Shown here piece after piece: positions 1-11,965 of a stretch of DNA of 64,000 nt (positions within the stretch are counted from its first letter, which is position 1; the number at the start of each line of letters is the position of its first letter). A program made the position numbers and the translations under genes. Origin of the DNA: Coptis chinensis (taxonomy: Eukaryota; Streptophyta; Magnoliopsida; Ranunculales; Ranunculaceae); the NCBI GenBank assembly GCA_015680905.1, contig CM027377.1:24638501-24702500 (forward strand), read 5' to 3'. Under the pieces are notes generated by a model. That model was not told the DNA's origin and searched no databases. It worked only from the letters and a program-made list of their open reading frames with translations.

Positions 1-540
1 ATGTGAGTGATCGGCCTTAACCCAAGCTTATTAACTTTTCAAAAAAATAAAAAATAAAAAAATAATTGTTCATAGTTCACGTTGAGGTATGAACAATCAT
101 TGGTCATATACCCCAAATAGGTATGAACAATGATTGTTCATATTTCAATAGGTGTACTGTTCTCATTGATCATACATTATATTGAAGGATGAACTAAGAT
201 TGTTCATTACCCAAACACGTACAAACAATGATTGTTCATACTTCAATAGGTGCTCTCACTAATCATACATTATGTTGGCGTATGAATAGTGATTGTCCAT
301 AGCTCATGTTGAGTTATGAATCCATGAACAATGATTATTGTTCATACTCCAATAGGTGTTCTCACTGATCATAGCTCAAGTTGAGGTATGAACCCATGAA
401 CAATGATTGTTCACACTCTAATAGGTGTTCTCACTGATCATATTGTTCATACCCCAAATAGGCAAATAGATACAAACTCAATTAGGTGTTCTCACTTATC
501 ATAACTCATGTTGAGGTATGAACAATAATTGCTCATATGA
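1..540. repeat. Degenerate tandem repeat array
   Basis: The segment is built from diverged copies of a unit roughly 70-110 bases long. Recurrent pieces are CAATAGGTGTTCTCACTGAT, TGTTGAGGTATGAAC and GAACAATGATTGTTCAT; the last is itself a small palindrome. At least six copies of the short palindrome and five of the GGTGTTCTCACT piece can be read. The array starts at the window edge and probably continues to the left. No coding potential is visible. Confidence 0.7.
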
Positions 541-1725
541 TATATGCCAGGTCATTTTGGTTGGGTTGGGCTTTTATTTCGCGTCAGGGGTATATATACT
601 CGACTTTTTACCACCCAGGGCTATTTTTTACTTCGCGTCAAGACTATATTCTACCTTTCACCTACCAGGTCCTTGTAAAAAAAAATGATTGTGGGTTATT
701 TTAGTTTCTTTTTCCTTGTAAGTTACTCTGTTCTACCATAGCCCAATCATAATAAAAATTAAAGAAAGGTTTGATTTTGGCTTACAACAAATGCCAGATA
801 TATGCTTAACATATGCAAGCTCCTAGAGAGGCCAACTTTGCCGTCGACATTTGTGCCACTAAAGAGCTTCAATGACTATGAACAACAATTAAGTAATGTT
901 GGGACAACAGGGCACCATTTCCATCTACAGATTTGTTAAATGAAGTGTAAAAGGAGTTTAAAGTCTCTAGCAGAAATGTACTTTTTTAATTATTTTTCTT
1001 TCTTATTTTGTTACCTTGTAACCTTTCTTTTGCTATTAATTCATATCACCCTTTAGCCAAAAAAAAATAGGCTCCTTGCTAAAGGTGTGTATCTTGTCTC
1101 GTAGGTAGGGATGACCCAGTAAACCATTGGCACTACAAATGAAGAACCAATGGCAACCTTGGAGGAGTACTACTACCACGTAATAATGATTTTACCACAT
1201 AAACATTAAAATCTATGTATGTGTTATGAGAGGTGTAGGCCTCATGTGGTTTCCCACCATTGAGCCCATATGTGGACCTCCTAATATATTTATGTTTTTG
1301 TGATCTTTGTATCTTGGAGAGGATGTTACCTAGTTATATATAATATATAAAGATAACCTCCTCCTCCCCCCCCCCATTCACTAGATACTTCTATCAATAA
1401 AAAATTTCTTATTTAATATTCTATTTATTTACTGTGGTATTTATTCTCTGAGAAGCTAGTTAGGTTTACCCGTAGCTAGTTATAACAAAAAGCAATACTA
1501 CATCAATAGTATTTCAAGTTTATATATTTCCAAACAAATTATAACCTTTATGTACTCTACTTTCAAAATTGGATGTTTAGGAAGTTTAATTTAGGTACTT
1601 TCCTTATAAATCAAGTTATTTCCACTTTGTACCCAAGCCTTTTCTAATTCCTCATTAAAAATAATAATAAAAACATCGTATATTCAAACCCTTCGCCCAC
1701 CCAAAAAAAAAAAGAGAATAAGCAA
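541..1725. other. No gene seen; AT-rich intergenic DNA
   Basis: No open frame of useful length or recognisable product was found. A short imperfect repeat (TTTCGCGTCAGGG / CTTCGCGTCAAGA) lies at about 578-640. A cytosine run lies near 1363-1375. The base composition and poly-A/T runs look like ordinary plant intergenic sequence. Confidence 0.5.
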
Positions 1726-1729
1726 TTCA

Positions 1730-1878
1730 TAGAAGCTTCCACTCAGCCAGAAGAAACCACGACATTTTCCTCTTATCAACCTTCCAACCCTTGTAGATGG
1801 GAAGAAATAGAGGACAATCTCAAATCACACCTTCCCAAGCCCTTTGATGCATTCCATTGTAACCAACTCTTGAAGGTA
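1730..1878 (+). pseudogene. Exon-like coding remnant, unidentified
   Basis: An open frame with normal codon look runs through residues reading EASTQPEETTTFSSY, PCRWEEIEDNLKSHLPKP and FDAFHCNQLLK. It ends at a possible donor, AAG|GTAGGG, at about 1878. There is no ATG: the codon where a start might be expected reads ATA. No partner exon was found on either side. It may be a single leftover exon of a host gene or chance coding look. I do not recognise the product. Confidence 0.25.
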
Positions 1879-2099
1879 GGGCTTGTAGGCTATAGTTGTT
1901 GTTCTATAAGCCAAAAGGAAATCACCAACATCCACTGTTTTTGTTTATTCATTCTCTTCTACTCATCAAAAACCCTCTCTGAACCACCTCCTTACCTTTG
2001 TTTCAAGTAATATACTAATTGTTATTTTTCTCTTATGCAAATTACATGAAGTTGTTCATGCCGGACATTGCTATATTTTGTGCTGGGAAATTTCACTAA

Positions 2100-2560
2100 G
2101 AAATAACACCTCAACCTAGTTACTTACTAACCTAAATGTTGGGAGCTCACACTAATGAAGACACCAACCCCAAGGATTTTGGTAGTTAACACAATAAACC
2201 CAATAATGCAAAACTTTCAATTTATGCAAGCAATTACTTAGCTAGCAATTATGAAATAGTAAATGCAAAGAGATACACAAGAAGATTTACTATGGTTTGG
2301 TATGTTGTACCTACAAAAGCTTTCCACTATAATCATTGTGGGAGCCCTATTGAGCTGGGGTAAATCAATTGCAATATACAAGAGAGTTACACTAGCTCAA
2401 TAGAGCCCCCACAACTCTTAAATAAATCAACTCTCAAAAATCACTTTCAAACCCTAACCTATGTTCCCTTTAGGTGTACAAAGATAGTAGGAGAAAAATA
2501 GTTAGAAATGGGTACAAGTTTTGGGTATCTCATGTCCTTCGACATTATGGTGAGAACCAA
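2100..2560. mobile_element. Possible Ty1-copia-type LTR remnant
   Basis: The stretch around 2265-2420 (CACAAGAAGATTTACTATGG, then GTACCTACAAAAGC and CTCAATAGAGCCCCCACAAC) has the layout of the leader-proximal part of many plant copia-type LTRs. Neither end is defined and no duplication was found. It is called only by resemblance and looks fragmentary. Confidence 0.3.
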
Positions 2561-2978
2561 ATCACTATGGTGGTGCTCAAACCACTTATTCTCTCTCTGT
2601 AACACATTCTTTTATTCTTAATACAATTCCTTACTTACGTATATCACAAAGCTGTGTGAAGGCTGAGACCTGAAATAGGGAATCTTCTGAGCAACGATAG
2701 AAGCAATGATTAGGGCTAGCTCGTCTTAGGCCAAAAAAAAAAGATTGCCTAAGAACCAGGCCTCGCAATTGGAAGTCCACCCAGATGGCGCTACTAAACG
2801 GGTCTAAATTTGGTTGGTGTGATAAAACTTGAAGCCAGCTAAATTTTGAGAGGCAGTACAATGAGGATTTGCAAATATAGTAGCAATAGCGAAGCCGGGA
2901 ATTTATTTCAAAGTGAGCAAAATAAAAGGTTAATTTGAGATTTTTTTGAGATTGCCTGTTTTGAAATTCGAGAGACAT

Positions 2979-3659
2979 ACCCCCTACTTAATGGCTCTCG
3001 TTAGTTAAGGAACCATTGACTCTACATAAAACTAGCTTTCGAACCCATGCTTAAACGGGTGACGTTATATTAAAATATTCTAAAATATATCAACAGCTAA
3101 GTAAAGCTATGAGATACGAATATTATATTAATCATGAAAACCCCACTCTCCATAAAAAGAAAGAACACACCCTTAATAAAACCCTTCTTCAATTCTTTTT
3201 GTAGTTTAAAAATATAAGTTTATTTAAAGTTTTGTGAGAATGCCCCGACGAAGATCATATTGAATTGAAGCTACTTGAATAGCAAGGCATTTCCAATCAT
3301 ACGAAAAAGAGATATGATAAACAACATTTTAAATGCAAAACAATACTTATCAGGGCATTCTCACTATATATATATACTAGAAAGTAGGTTCGTGCATACA
3401 CACCGGCTATTTTGAAAACATGTTCAACAATCATAACTATATACATATAGAAATTTTCTAACAAATCGGGATTCCCGTTTTAGTAGCTAACCTATTGTAA
3501 TTTCATAACAAATCGTTTTACTTAAGTTTTAAAAACCCATTTTAATTTTCTAACAAATTGTTTTAATTAAGTTTTATAAACCCATTTTTTAACCCCATTT
3601 TAATAGTTGACTTAATTTAGAAATATGATTTCCGTTTTAATAGGAAAATGATTTTCATT
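2979..3659. other. No gene seen; dispersed repeat fragment
   Basis: No coding sequence is visible. The piece at about 3016-3068 (AAACTAGCTTTCGAACCCAT ... AACGGGTGACGTTATATTA) resembles the piece at 23477-23525 (AAACTAGTTTTTGAACCCGT ... AACGGGTTGCGTTTTATAAT). This marks a dispersed repeat whose class I cannot settle. Confidence 0.45.
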
Positions 3660-3960
3660 TTAATTAGATATGCTATATTTTTCATTTTCAATAGGGAAAG
3701 AATTCCCGTTTTAATCAGAAGTATTAGAATTTCTTTTTTCTAATAGAGGAAGAATTTCTGTTTTAATAGGAAATTGATTCCTGTTTTAATTAGAAGTGTC
3801 TAATAAATAGGAAAAGAATTCCCATTTTAATAGGAGATGATGATGTCGAATTTTAATAGAGCTCGAAAAATACCCTTTGTGGGAGCTTTAATATTAAGAT
3901 ATAGATATAGATATAGATAGGAGATAAATTCCCGTTTTAATAGGAGATGACGTGGAATTT
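3660..3960. repeat. Short imperfect tandem repeats
   Basis: Copies of a roughly 25-40 base unit with the core AATTCCCGTTTTAATAGGA recur through the segment, for example near 3700, 3815 and 3930. A longer duplicated stretch of about 95 bases (TTTTAATAGAGCTCGAAAAA and GTGGGAGCTTTAATAT) is present twice, near 3853 and 3958. A short GATATA run lies near 3897. Confidence 0.6.
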
Positions 3961-4015
3961 TAATAGAGCTCGAAAAATACCCCTTGTGGGAGCTTTAATA
4001 TATATATATATATAT

Positions 4016-4193
4016 AACCATGTTTTGAGGTTAGTTCAATGCATTGTCCGATTTTTTATTTCTGCTGTTGGGGCTTTTAAACATGAAGATGTTGTTGAAA
4101 AAGTGAATAAATTAAACTACTTAGAAAGTTACCACTTGAATCTGCTACAACTTCTAAATAGCTAGGTTGCCAAAAAGCTAGCAATATTTACAG
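4016..4193 (+). repeat. Third copy of the palindrome's inner segment
   Basis: This block (from AACCATGTTTTGAGGTTAG to GCTAGCAATATTTACA) is a direct, slightly diverged copy of 5648-5825. It is inverted relative to 5440-5610. It abuts the outer end of the left palindrome arm exactly, so the order is block (+), left arm ending in block (-), then block (+) and the rest of the right arm. Confidence 0.8.
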
Positions 4194-7064
4194 GTTTTGA
4201 CAAGATTTAAGTTTATAAAATGTTGAAAATACAGAGGAGATTCTGTCGAAATTTTTGTATGATTTTTCCGTCTTTATATAGTTTGGGTTTTGCTTGTTTG
4301 GCCCATATAACGTCCTGAGTTTCGCAATGACTGTAGATGTCATGTGTCTTTGGTATTCAGGCATTACGAAATTTGGGGCATGACACCTATCTTGTAACAA
4401 ATTATTACTAGAAGTTTTATAACCATAATGTGCTTATAAGAAACTGTTTATTGTTATAGGCACATCTAGGGCTGGCAATGGGTTGGGTAATAACCAATAC
4501 CCGATCCAATCCAAACCAATAAAAGTGGGTCTGCGATAGGTAGTTAGCATTTTGGACCGGTTCTGGGTCCTCAAAATAGGAACTAGACTTTTATTGGATT
4601 GGTTCTAGATTAAATGTGTGTCAAACTGTTATGGGCCTGATCCGGTTGAAATTTTGGATCTTATTGTTCCAAAATCCTAATTTTCCTCCCCCCATATAAA
4701 GATTCAGCAAATGAATAAGAGATGCATGTTTCCTAGTAACAATTTTTTTTGTCCGTAATAAGCTTTTTTTAATAAGGTTTTGTGACGTGCATTGTCAAAA
4801 AAAATTAGGGTTTTCTAGAGCATCCACGTGTCATGGCTAAATACGAAAAATTAGGAAAACCTCATCAATTGAGGGAGAGTTTTCAGTGTCCACATGAAAC
4901 TAAAAGAAAAGATGCCCAAAACACTCGCTAATAACCAAAGCTAATTACGGAAAAGTAGGAAATAAAGTACAAGATAATAGGAAACAAATATTTTATTGCG
5001 ACCACTTTGCTAATTGGTAGAAAAATAGGAAGAAACTATCAAGTCTTTTGAATCAACCAAATGTGACTCTTACTAAAGGATTACCCTTCGGCTTTTTTCA
5101 CTCAAGCAAATTCCTTAAAAAAAACACACACACAAATCTCCTTTCACCAACAGGCTTTATCTACCAACAATGTCCACGATGCTCTTTTGAATGCAACAGC
5201 GAACATCATCAACGATTCGAACCTGAAAAAATCACAAAGCTACCAGCAAGCCACCAGACTTACCTTGGACTTAGGAGAAGTTAACTGTTCACATTAAATA
5301 ATATATAACAGACTCTACTAGCTTAATCTACCTTTAACAATGCGTGTGTTTGGTTTATAAAGGTGTTAAGGTTATACAAGGACTTAGAACAAACTATAAA
5401 AGGAAATCTAAGAATTACAATATACCTCAGACATGTAAATGTTGCTGGCTTTTTGGCAACCTAGCTATTCAGAAGTTGTAGCAGATTCAAGTGGTAACTT
5501 TCTAAATAGTTTAATTTATTCACTTTTTCAACAACATCTTCATGTTTAATAGCCCCAACAGCATAAATCAAAAATCGGACAATGCATTGGACTAACCTCA
5601 AAACATTGTTATCTATGCCTCAAAACATTGTTATCTATGCATTGAACTAACCATGTTTTGAGGTTAGTTCAATGCATTGTCTGATTTTCGATTTCTGCTA
5701 TTAGGGCTGTTAAACATGAAGATGTTGTTGAAAAAGTGAATAAATTAAACTATTTAGAAAGTTACCACTTGAATCTGCTACAGCTTCTGAATAGCTAGGT
5801 TGCCAAAAAGCCAGCAATATTTACATGTCTGAGGTATATTGTAATTCTTAGATTTCCTTTTATAGTTTGTTCTAAGTCCTTGTATAACCTTAACACCTTT
5901 ATAAACCAAACACACGTATTGTTAAAGGTAGATTAAGCTAGTAGAGTCTGTTATATATTATTTAATGTGAACACTTAACTTCTCCTAAGTCCAAGGTAAG
6001 TCCGGTGGCTTGTCGGGTAGCTTTGTTTTTTTTCGGGTTCGAATCGTTGATGATGTTCATTTGTTGCATTCAAAAGAGCATCGTGGACATTGTTGGTAGA
6101 TAAAGCCCTGTTGGTGAAAGGAGATTTGTGTGTGTGTTTTTTAAGGAATTTGCTTGAGAAAAAAAGTCAAGGGTAATCCTTTAGTAAGAGTCACATTTGG
6201 TTGATTCAAAAGACTTGATAGTTTCTTCCTATTTTTCCACCAATTAGCAAAGTGGTCGCAATAAAATATTTGTTTCCTATTATCTCGTACTTTATTTCCT
6301 ACTTTTTCGTAATTAGCTTTGGTTATTAGCGAGTGTTTTGGGCATCTTTTCTTTTAGTTTCATGTGGACACTAAAAACTCTCCCTCAATTGATGAGGTTT
6401 TCCTAATTTTTCGTATTTAGCCATGACACGTGGATGCTCTAGAAAACCTTAATTTTTTTTGACAATGCACGTCACAAAACCCTATTAAAAAAAGCTTATT
6501 ACGAACAAAAAAAATTGTTACTGGGAAACATGCATCTCTTATTCATTTGCTGAATCTTTATATGGGGGGAGGAAAATTAGGATTTTGGAACAATAAGATC
6601 CAAAATTTCAACCGGATCAGGCCCATAACAGTTTGACACACACTTAATCTAGAACCAATCCAATAAAAGTCTAGTTCCTATTTTGAGAACCCAGAACCGG
6701 TCCAAAATGCTAACTACCTATCGCAGACCCACTTTTATTGGTATGGATTGGATCGGGTATTGGTTATTACCCAACCCATTGCCAGCCCTAGATGTGCCTA
6801 TAACAATAAACAGTTTCTTATAAGCACATTATGGTTATATAACTTCTAGTAATAATTTGTTACAAGATAGGTGTCATGCCCCAAATTTCGTAATGCCTGA
6901 ATACCAAAGACACATGACATCTACAGTCATTGCGAAACTCAGGACGTTATATGGGCCAAACAAGCAAAACCTAAACTATATAAAGACGGAAAAATCATAC
7001 AAAAATTTCGACAGAATCTCTTCTGTATTTTCAACATTTTATAAACTTAAATCTTGTCAAAACC
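4193..7064. repeat. 2.9 kb near-perfect palindrome
   Basis: The left arm (4193 to about 5608) and the right arm (about 5650-7064) are inverted copies some 1.4 kb long around a loop of about 40 bases near 5629. Paired coordinates sum to about 11257-11259 along the arms (for example 4193 with 7064 and 5444 with 5815), so there are few net indels. The same 70-residue open frame appears on the minus strand at 4188-4400 and on the plus strand from 6857, differing by about one residue over the shared part. Each arm carries the motif TAGGGCTGGCAATGGGTTGG (near 4467, and inverted near 6791). Each arm also carries the start of a long-LTR fossil, at about 4399 and 6872. No gene is supported inside. Confidence 0.85.
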
Positions 7065-8530
7065 TTAAAATCATAACAATATATATCTCATTGCTCAACC
7101 TAGCTACTTAACCGTCTTGACGAATGCCAGAATAGTTAAGTAACTCTTACGCCTTGAGACAATTTAGTTCCTTCCCTCGGAAGGCATTAGTTTCTCTAGG
7201 GCGTCTAAAATCTAATAAAAACATTATATAACTTACATTAGGACAGTTAGTTCCTCTATACAGTGTGAGGCGTCCTTTTTTTTACATTGTTCAAAAATCT
7301 TTATATGGTAATCCACCCCTACAAGAAGGTTAGTATATTTACCATCCTACAAAACATATTTTAAACGAGTGAAACTAGTTAACATTTATAATAATTCACA
7401 TTTAACTACATATCCGAATTCATTATAATATTACACACAAATATTCCTAGCCACGACCACGATAGTCACCTCTACACATTGCTGTGACTGACACATATAT
7501 CTATCTATGTCTCCTCGCATAACCAACACCCAATCTCACTAATAGGCAACCATCTCAGTCGAGATATCGACTCAGGCTCACAAAATGCTGAGAGAGCTGG
7601 ATCTATGTGTTCGCACGCTAAATCATATCATAAATATCACAACAACCACTCTTGGGGTAACAGCCACACTTGGGCTAATATATATAATCGCACATCGGGG
7701 ACTATAGCCAAGGAATTTCCTAATCCCTACACACCTTGGTGATCAAGCAAGGAATTTTACTACTCACTACACCCCCAAAAGATTCACCAGAGGAATTTTC
7801 ATACAATAAAATTAGTCATTACATGACTTTCATATCAAAGGAGTCGTGGCGGACTAGGGATTTACACATGCATACTATAGAGTTTCTCATTTCCGAGTAG
7901 TTCCCTTACGAATATCAAAACAAGTAGTTCCTCTTACTTTCCGAGACTCACATGATAGTTTATCATTTAAGTAGAGGCATATAGTTTCTTGACTCGTACG
8001 TAAAACACAAATTCATTTACGGATACTACATCCATCACACACATATATTGATCGCAAAAACTAAATATATAATATGTACTATAGCGGCTGCACCTTTACA
8101 TAAGGCTGCCTACGTATCCAATCTTTCAAGATTAGAATTAAGCCTTACGTAGCTCTTAACCAAAAACATAATTGCCATACAAAACCGTGTTCAAAATAAT
8201 CATTATTCTCACTTTAGATAACGCTCATATTCAAACATCATATATAATCCCAAGGCATATCTAACACAAGCACAATGAAAACATTTCCAACAAGTTCAAC
8301 TAACATTTGTTATGAAACAATTGTCCCACTTTAGTAAGAGAACTTATCTAGAGCTCACCTCATAACTCTAGAGCACAAAACAGTCTCCATGACATCCAAA
8401 CATAAAATTCCTCGAGCAATAAAACGAATTCAAAAGCAATAGTGTATAAATCTCATTATGTTTACAAATAAGGAAACCAACTGCTTAAATCATCTAAAAA
8501 TAGGTACAACAAGTTCCAAATATCCCCTAC

Positions 8531-8925
8531 TTCTTCTCTAAAAAGTAGTTACTTAAGTTAACTTAAAATAAGTACGTACGTAAAACTTCACCTACAAAAT
8601 GAATTCAAACCTAATTTTTTGTGGTTATGAAGCACTCACCATAATGATTATCTTTCCAAAATTTCAACTCGTTTGGAAACCTCTAACATAGATAAAAATT
8701 ATTGTCAACTTTAAAAAGAAATCTAATGGTCCATAAATGTCAAGTTTTTGTAATCGTTTTTGTCAATGTTAGAGGTTTCCAAATGAGTTAAAATTTTGTA
8801 GAGATAATCTTAATATTGAGTATATCATATCTATAAAAAAAAAATAGGTTTGAATTCATTTTGTAAGTGAAGTTTTACTTATGTACTTATTTTAAGTTAA
8901 CTTAAGTAGCTATTTTTTAGAGAAG
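8531..8925. mobile_element. Foldback MITE-like element
   Basis: Arms of about 150 bases are inverted copies. The left arm contains TAGTTACTTAAGTTAACTTA and CAAAATGAATTCAAACCTA; the right arm contains TAGGTTTGAATTCATTTTG and TAAGTTAACTTAAGTAGCTA. The middle also pairs (GTTTGGAAACCTCTAACAT with ATGTTAGAGGTTTCCAAAT). No protein-coding frame is present, so it would be non-autonomous. The target-site duplication was not resolved, so the superfamily is open. Confidence 0.65.
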
Positions 8926-9489
8926 GTATATATAAATAGTTTCAACCCTAGTGATGCACAATAAACCTATAAGTCAGAATTGCTCAAAAACTAATTTTAC
9001 TATACTTTCGGGCCTCCAAAAACTATCTTAAGATCCATGTCGGTTCCAAATAAAACCACCATTTAAAACTATGCTACAAATGTTATATAATACACTCAAG
9101 AAAATTTTAAGAAACTTTTTATTCATTACTAGACATATTTCCCAAAACAGGTTCATGCACATAATTAAAGGACAACACGGTAGATTTTTTAGCTAACTTG
9201 TCAATGTTATAGTTTTTCCTATATTTATCCAAATGAGACATGACTTGATAATTTAGAAACTAGGATATGTAAACTTACTTTTTCATGTAAAGCTCGAAGT
9301 ACCAATCTTAGCCTATCTAGAAGAAAACTTAGGTCGAAAATGGTAAAAATCCTTATTTTCGGCAAAACTAGATTTATGACGGCTATCTTCGGGATAGCAC
9401 AACTCTTTCCACAGATATCCAAAAGCAACGAGGCTTTTTTGCGTTGTAAATATAACACACAGACTTTACTTCTTTATGTTTTACAAAAA

Positions 9490-9877
9490 GGGGATGGTTA
9501 TATGAACTCCACTTAAAGTGACTCCAAAGTTACTCCACCACTAAATACAATGAATTAGAAACAGATTTTTGGTGGAGATGTTCTCCACACAATAGAGATC
9601 ATCATCACAAAAAATCAGTTCATTTGAAGATGTACAACCTCGTCAAAAATCGTTTAGAATGTTATGAAATTATCCAACGGCTTAGAATTTTTTAATTTCA
9701 TAACAACTTTTGACAAGGTTAAACATATTCAATTGAGCTGATTTTTTGTGGGGGTGTTCTCTATCATGTGATGTATACCTCCGCAAAAAATTAGCCGTCA
9801 ATTCATCTTGTAAGTCCACTTTTAGGAGTGGAGTAACTTTGGAGTCACTATAAGGTGGAGTTCATATAACCGTTCCC
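9490..9877. mobile_element. Mutator-like MITE with 9-bp duplication
   Basis: Terminal inverted repeats of about 50 bases begin GGGGATGGTTATATGAACTC on the left and, read inward from the right end, GGGAACGGTTATATGAACTC. The element is flanked by a perfect 9-base duplication TTACAAAAA at 9481-9489 and 9878-9886. A 9-base duplication with long inverted termini fits a Mutator-type MITE. It is 388 bases long and non-coding, and sits inside the long-LTR fossil. Confidence 0.85.
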
Positions 9878-10989
9878 TTACAAAAATTCTCAATCTCATT
9901 CTAAATATGCTAAAACTAGGCTCGAACACAGTGCGCAGAAACTGATTTCAGACCCACTGTTTTCTGCCAACCAAACTTTTAGAAACCGTATCTATCTCCA
10001 CAAGACTCTGAATGTGTCGAGGCCAAAAGGGTTGGAAAGCAGACACACGGGTCTTACTTTTTCATGTTTTAACATGGGTTTGAATCTTAACCAAACTATG
10101 TGAAAACGTGGCTCCAAAACTGACGCAGATCCTGATTTTCAGACTACAGATTTCTGACGGTGTATCTTATCAACTGCCTAACCTTTCACATACACCTTCA
10201 AATAGCGTAGGACTTGCTGCATTGGACTGAAGTCTCATTGAACCTATCTATTTATGTTTAGACATAGGCCATATCAAATAGGAGGTAGTAGCTATCTTAC
10301 CTCTAAATTAGAACAAAGGTATTTGAAATATCCATTAACTTCAATTCCTCAAGACATGAACAAATCAGTACCAAGCATTTACCAAGATGAAACCTCTTAT
10401 ATTAAAATCCATACATCAGGCCCCAAACAAGGAAATCCAAATTTATAATACGAAACTGTTTTGAAGTTTTCTCACCTTAATCCACTATATATTTACAACA
10501 CGAAAAAGACAAGAAATCAGGAAATAACAATGTCCAATTCAATCAAAAGCTCCAATTAAATGACCCGCACGAAATTGATAAGATTTAACAATATAAACCA
10601 TCTCCCAATAGTTCCATCTCCCAATATAAATTATTGAACTTCCAACTTAATCACCAATTTCAATAAGAGATTGTATACAAATCGAATAGAATTTTCTAAA
10701 AGAAGTCTATTTAACTACAATTTTTCACAACTCCATATCATATGATTCACCAAACATTTACCATATACCAAGATTTAATAAGGAAAGTAAACGATTACGC
10801 ACCTTAAATCTTAAAGCAAACCAATTCCTACAAACGAATTCAAAACTAGGGTTGAAATTTATCAAAATATTTATTTGTCAAATTTGCCAATGGCAAAAAG
10901 TGTGTTATCAAGTACCGCCAAATCTTACCAACATTTGCCTCAAACAAACAACAACAAAACTTTATTTTCCAACTAGATAGTTTACCGGC

Positions 10990-11430
10990 AAATTTTTAAG
11001 TGGGAAATTGTTTTCCCTCAACATATTTCCCCAGCAACTGGGAATTTTTATCAAGCTGGCCCTTACTACTTAAATTGAGTACAAGCTTTTGCTCGACAAA
11101 CAATGCTATATTGGGTGGGAAATCAGTATCTTCCCAATGGTAAAGTTTAGGTTCGCCTCCCACTTCTAGTTTTTTATTAGTTCTGCCATGTTTGGCAAAC
11201 AAGTGAGCAGGTATTATTCTATTTCTTTCGACCCAATTGAATGTCCAATAGGAGTGGTTTTTTCATACGATCTCCTCCTTAATTCTTGTATCTCTGAGTA
11301 CCTGTTGAACCTCGGTAATCTGATCGTCGTGCACCTCATCAATTTTGTTCTCTTTTAAAAACTTATCCCAATTGGACTTATCCGGGGGTCAAGGTCCAGC
11401 TTGTGCACCCCATACAAGGCGAGTCTGACC
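10990..11430 (-). pseudogene. Unidentified coding remnant
   Basis: The minus strand reads like protein for over 400 bases, with more than one break. Readable parts include GQTRLVWGAQAGP, NWDKFLKENKIDEVHDDQ and ITEVQQVLRDTRIKEE, then YWTFNWVERNRIIPAH, LFAKHGRTNKKLEVGGEPKL, YHWEDTDFPPNIALFVEQ and LLGKYVEGKQFPT with a stop at about 10996. The charged and aromatic mix looks like real former coding DNA. I do not recognise the family. It may belong to a retroelement leader protein or to a host gene. Confidence 0.35.
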
Positions 11431-11602
11431 GCCATTAGTTGACAAAGCACTTCTTCGTCTTTCCCAAGTGCAGGTCCCTTCCCTTTGATGAGAGGCCAGC
11501 TATGCATTCACCATGTGATATAAATATTTCCCCTGCCCCACTTCCCCTATTGGAATTTGACCCAGGACAATTGAACGCCGTATTCTTTCGAGTTCGCCTA
11601 GT

Positions 11603-11712
11603 TCGCCTACCCCGAGGATATCCTCATAGGGACGACATCCGATACCGTTGGATCCGAAATCCAAATCCAACGGTATCGGCACACTCATTCCTATAGGGAT
11701 ATCCTCGGGATA
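11603..11712. repeat. Hairpin with about 48-base arms
   Basis: CTACCCCGAGGATATCCTCA ... GATACCGTTGGAT on the left pairs with ATCCAACGGTATCG ... GATATCCTCGGGATAG on the right around a loop of about 11 bases. The right arm and its flank (through GCCCAGGCCTATTCTTAATG) are repeated directly at about 11765-11828. The unit is therefore a hairpin followed by a tandem copy of its right half. Confidence 0.7.
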
Positions 11713-11965
11713 GCCCAGGCCTATTCTTAATGTTGTTTTTGATTTTCGGACCGTTGGATCTCGCCAGTATCAGCACACTCATCCCTATGGGGATATCCTC
11801 GGGGTAGCCCAGGCCTATTCTTAATGTTTCGTTAGTTTATTCGTTGTACTCTATGTTAGTTAGTTTATGACCAGATCGAGCTTTACAAGTGACGTGAAAG
11901 AGACCTACTCTTTTTGGTTTAAACGAAACACATTGAAATCTTTCTTCGATGTTTGGGGGCGCACC

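Larger units (their letters stand above)
6872..10880 (+). mobile_element. Long-LTR retrotransposon fossil, right end uncertain
   Basis: The sequence starts TGTCATGCCCCAAATTTCG, like the long LTR at 54799 (TGTCACACCCCGAATTTCG). It then shares the same internal layout: repeated TTAGTTCCTC/GGCGTC blocks near 7170-7270, and near 10810 the phrase CACCTTAA that also occurs near 57892. I read it as the same long-LTR family, probably Ty3/gypsy-like, on the plus strand. It contains two small inverted-repeat elements. The right end is not defined and may lie a little beyond 10880. No polyprotein is recognisable. It is a fossil. Confidence 0.5.

Noticed and set aside
2631-2978. 115-residue open frame on the minus strand
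   Set aside because: Low-complexity, Phe/Ser-rich, no motif, no splice context and not supported by neighbours. Likely chance.
4188-4400. 70-residue frame repeated at 6857-7111 as a conserved small gene
   Set aside because: The conservation is explained by the palindrome. The frame overlaps a long-LTR edge and has no family match.
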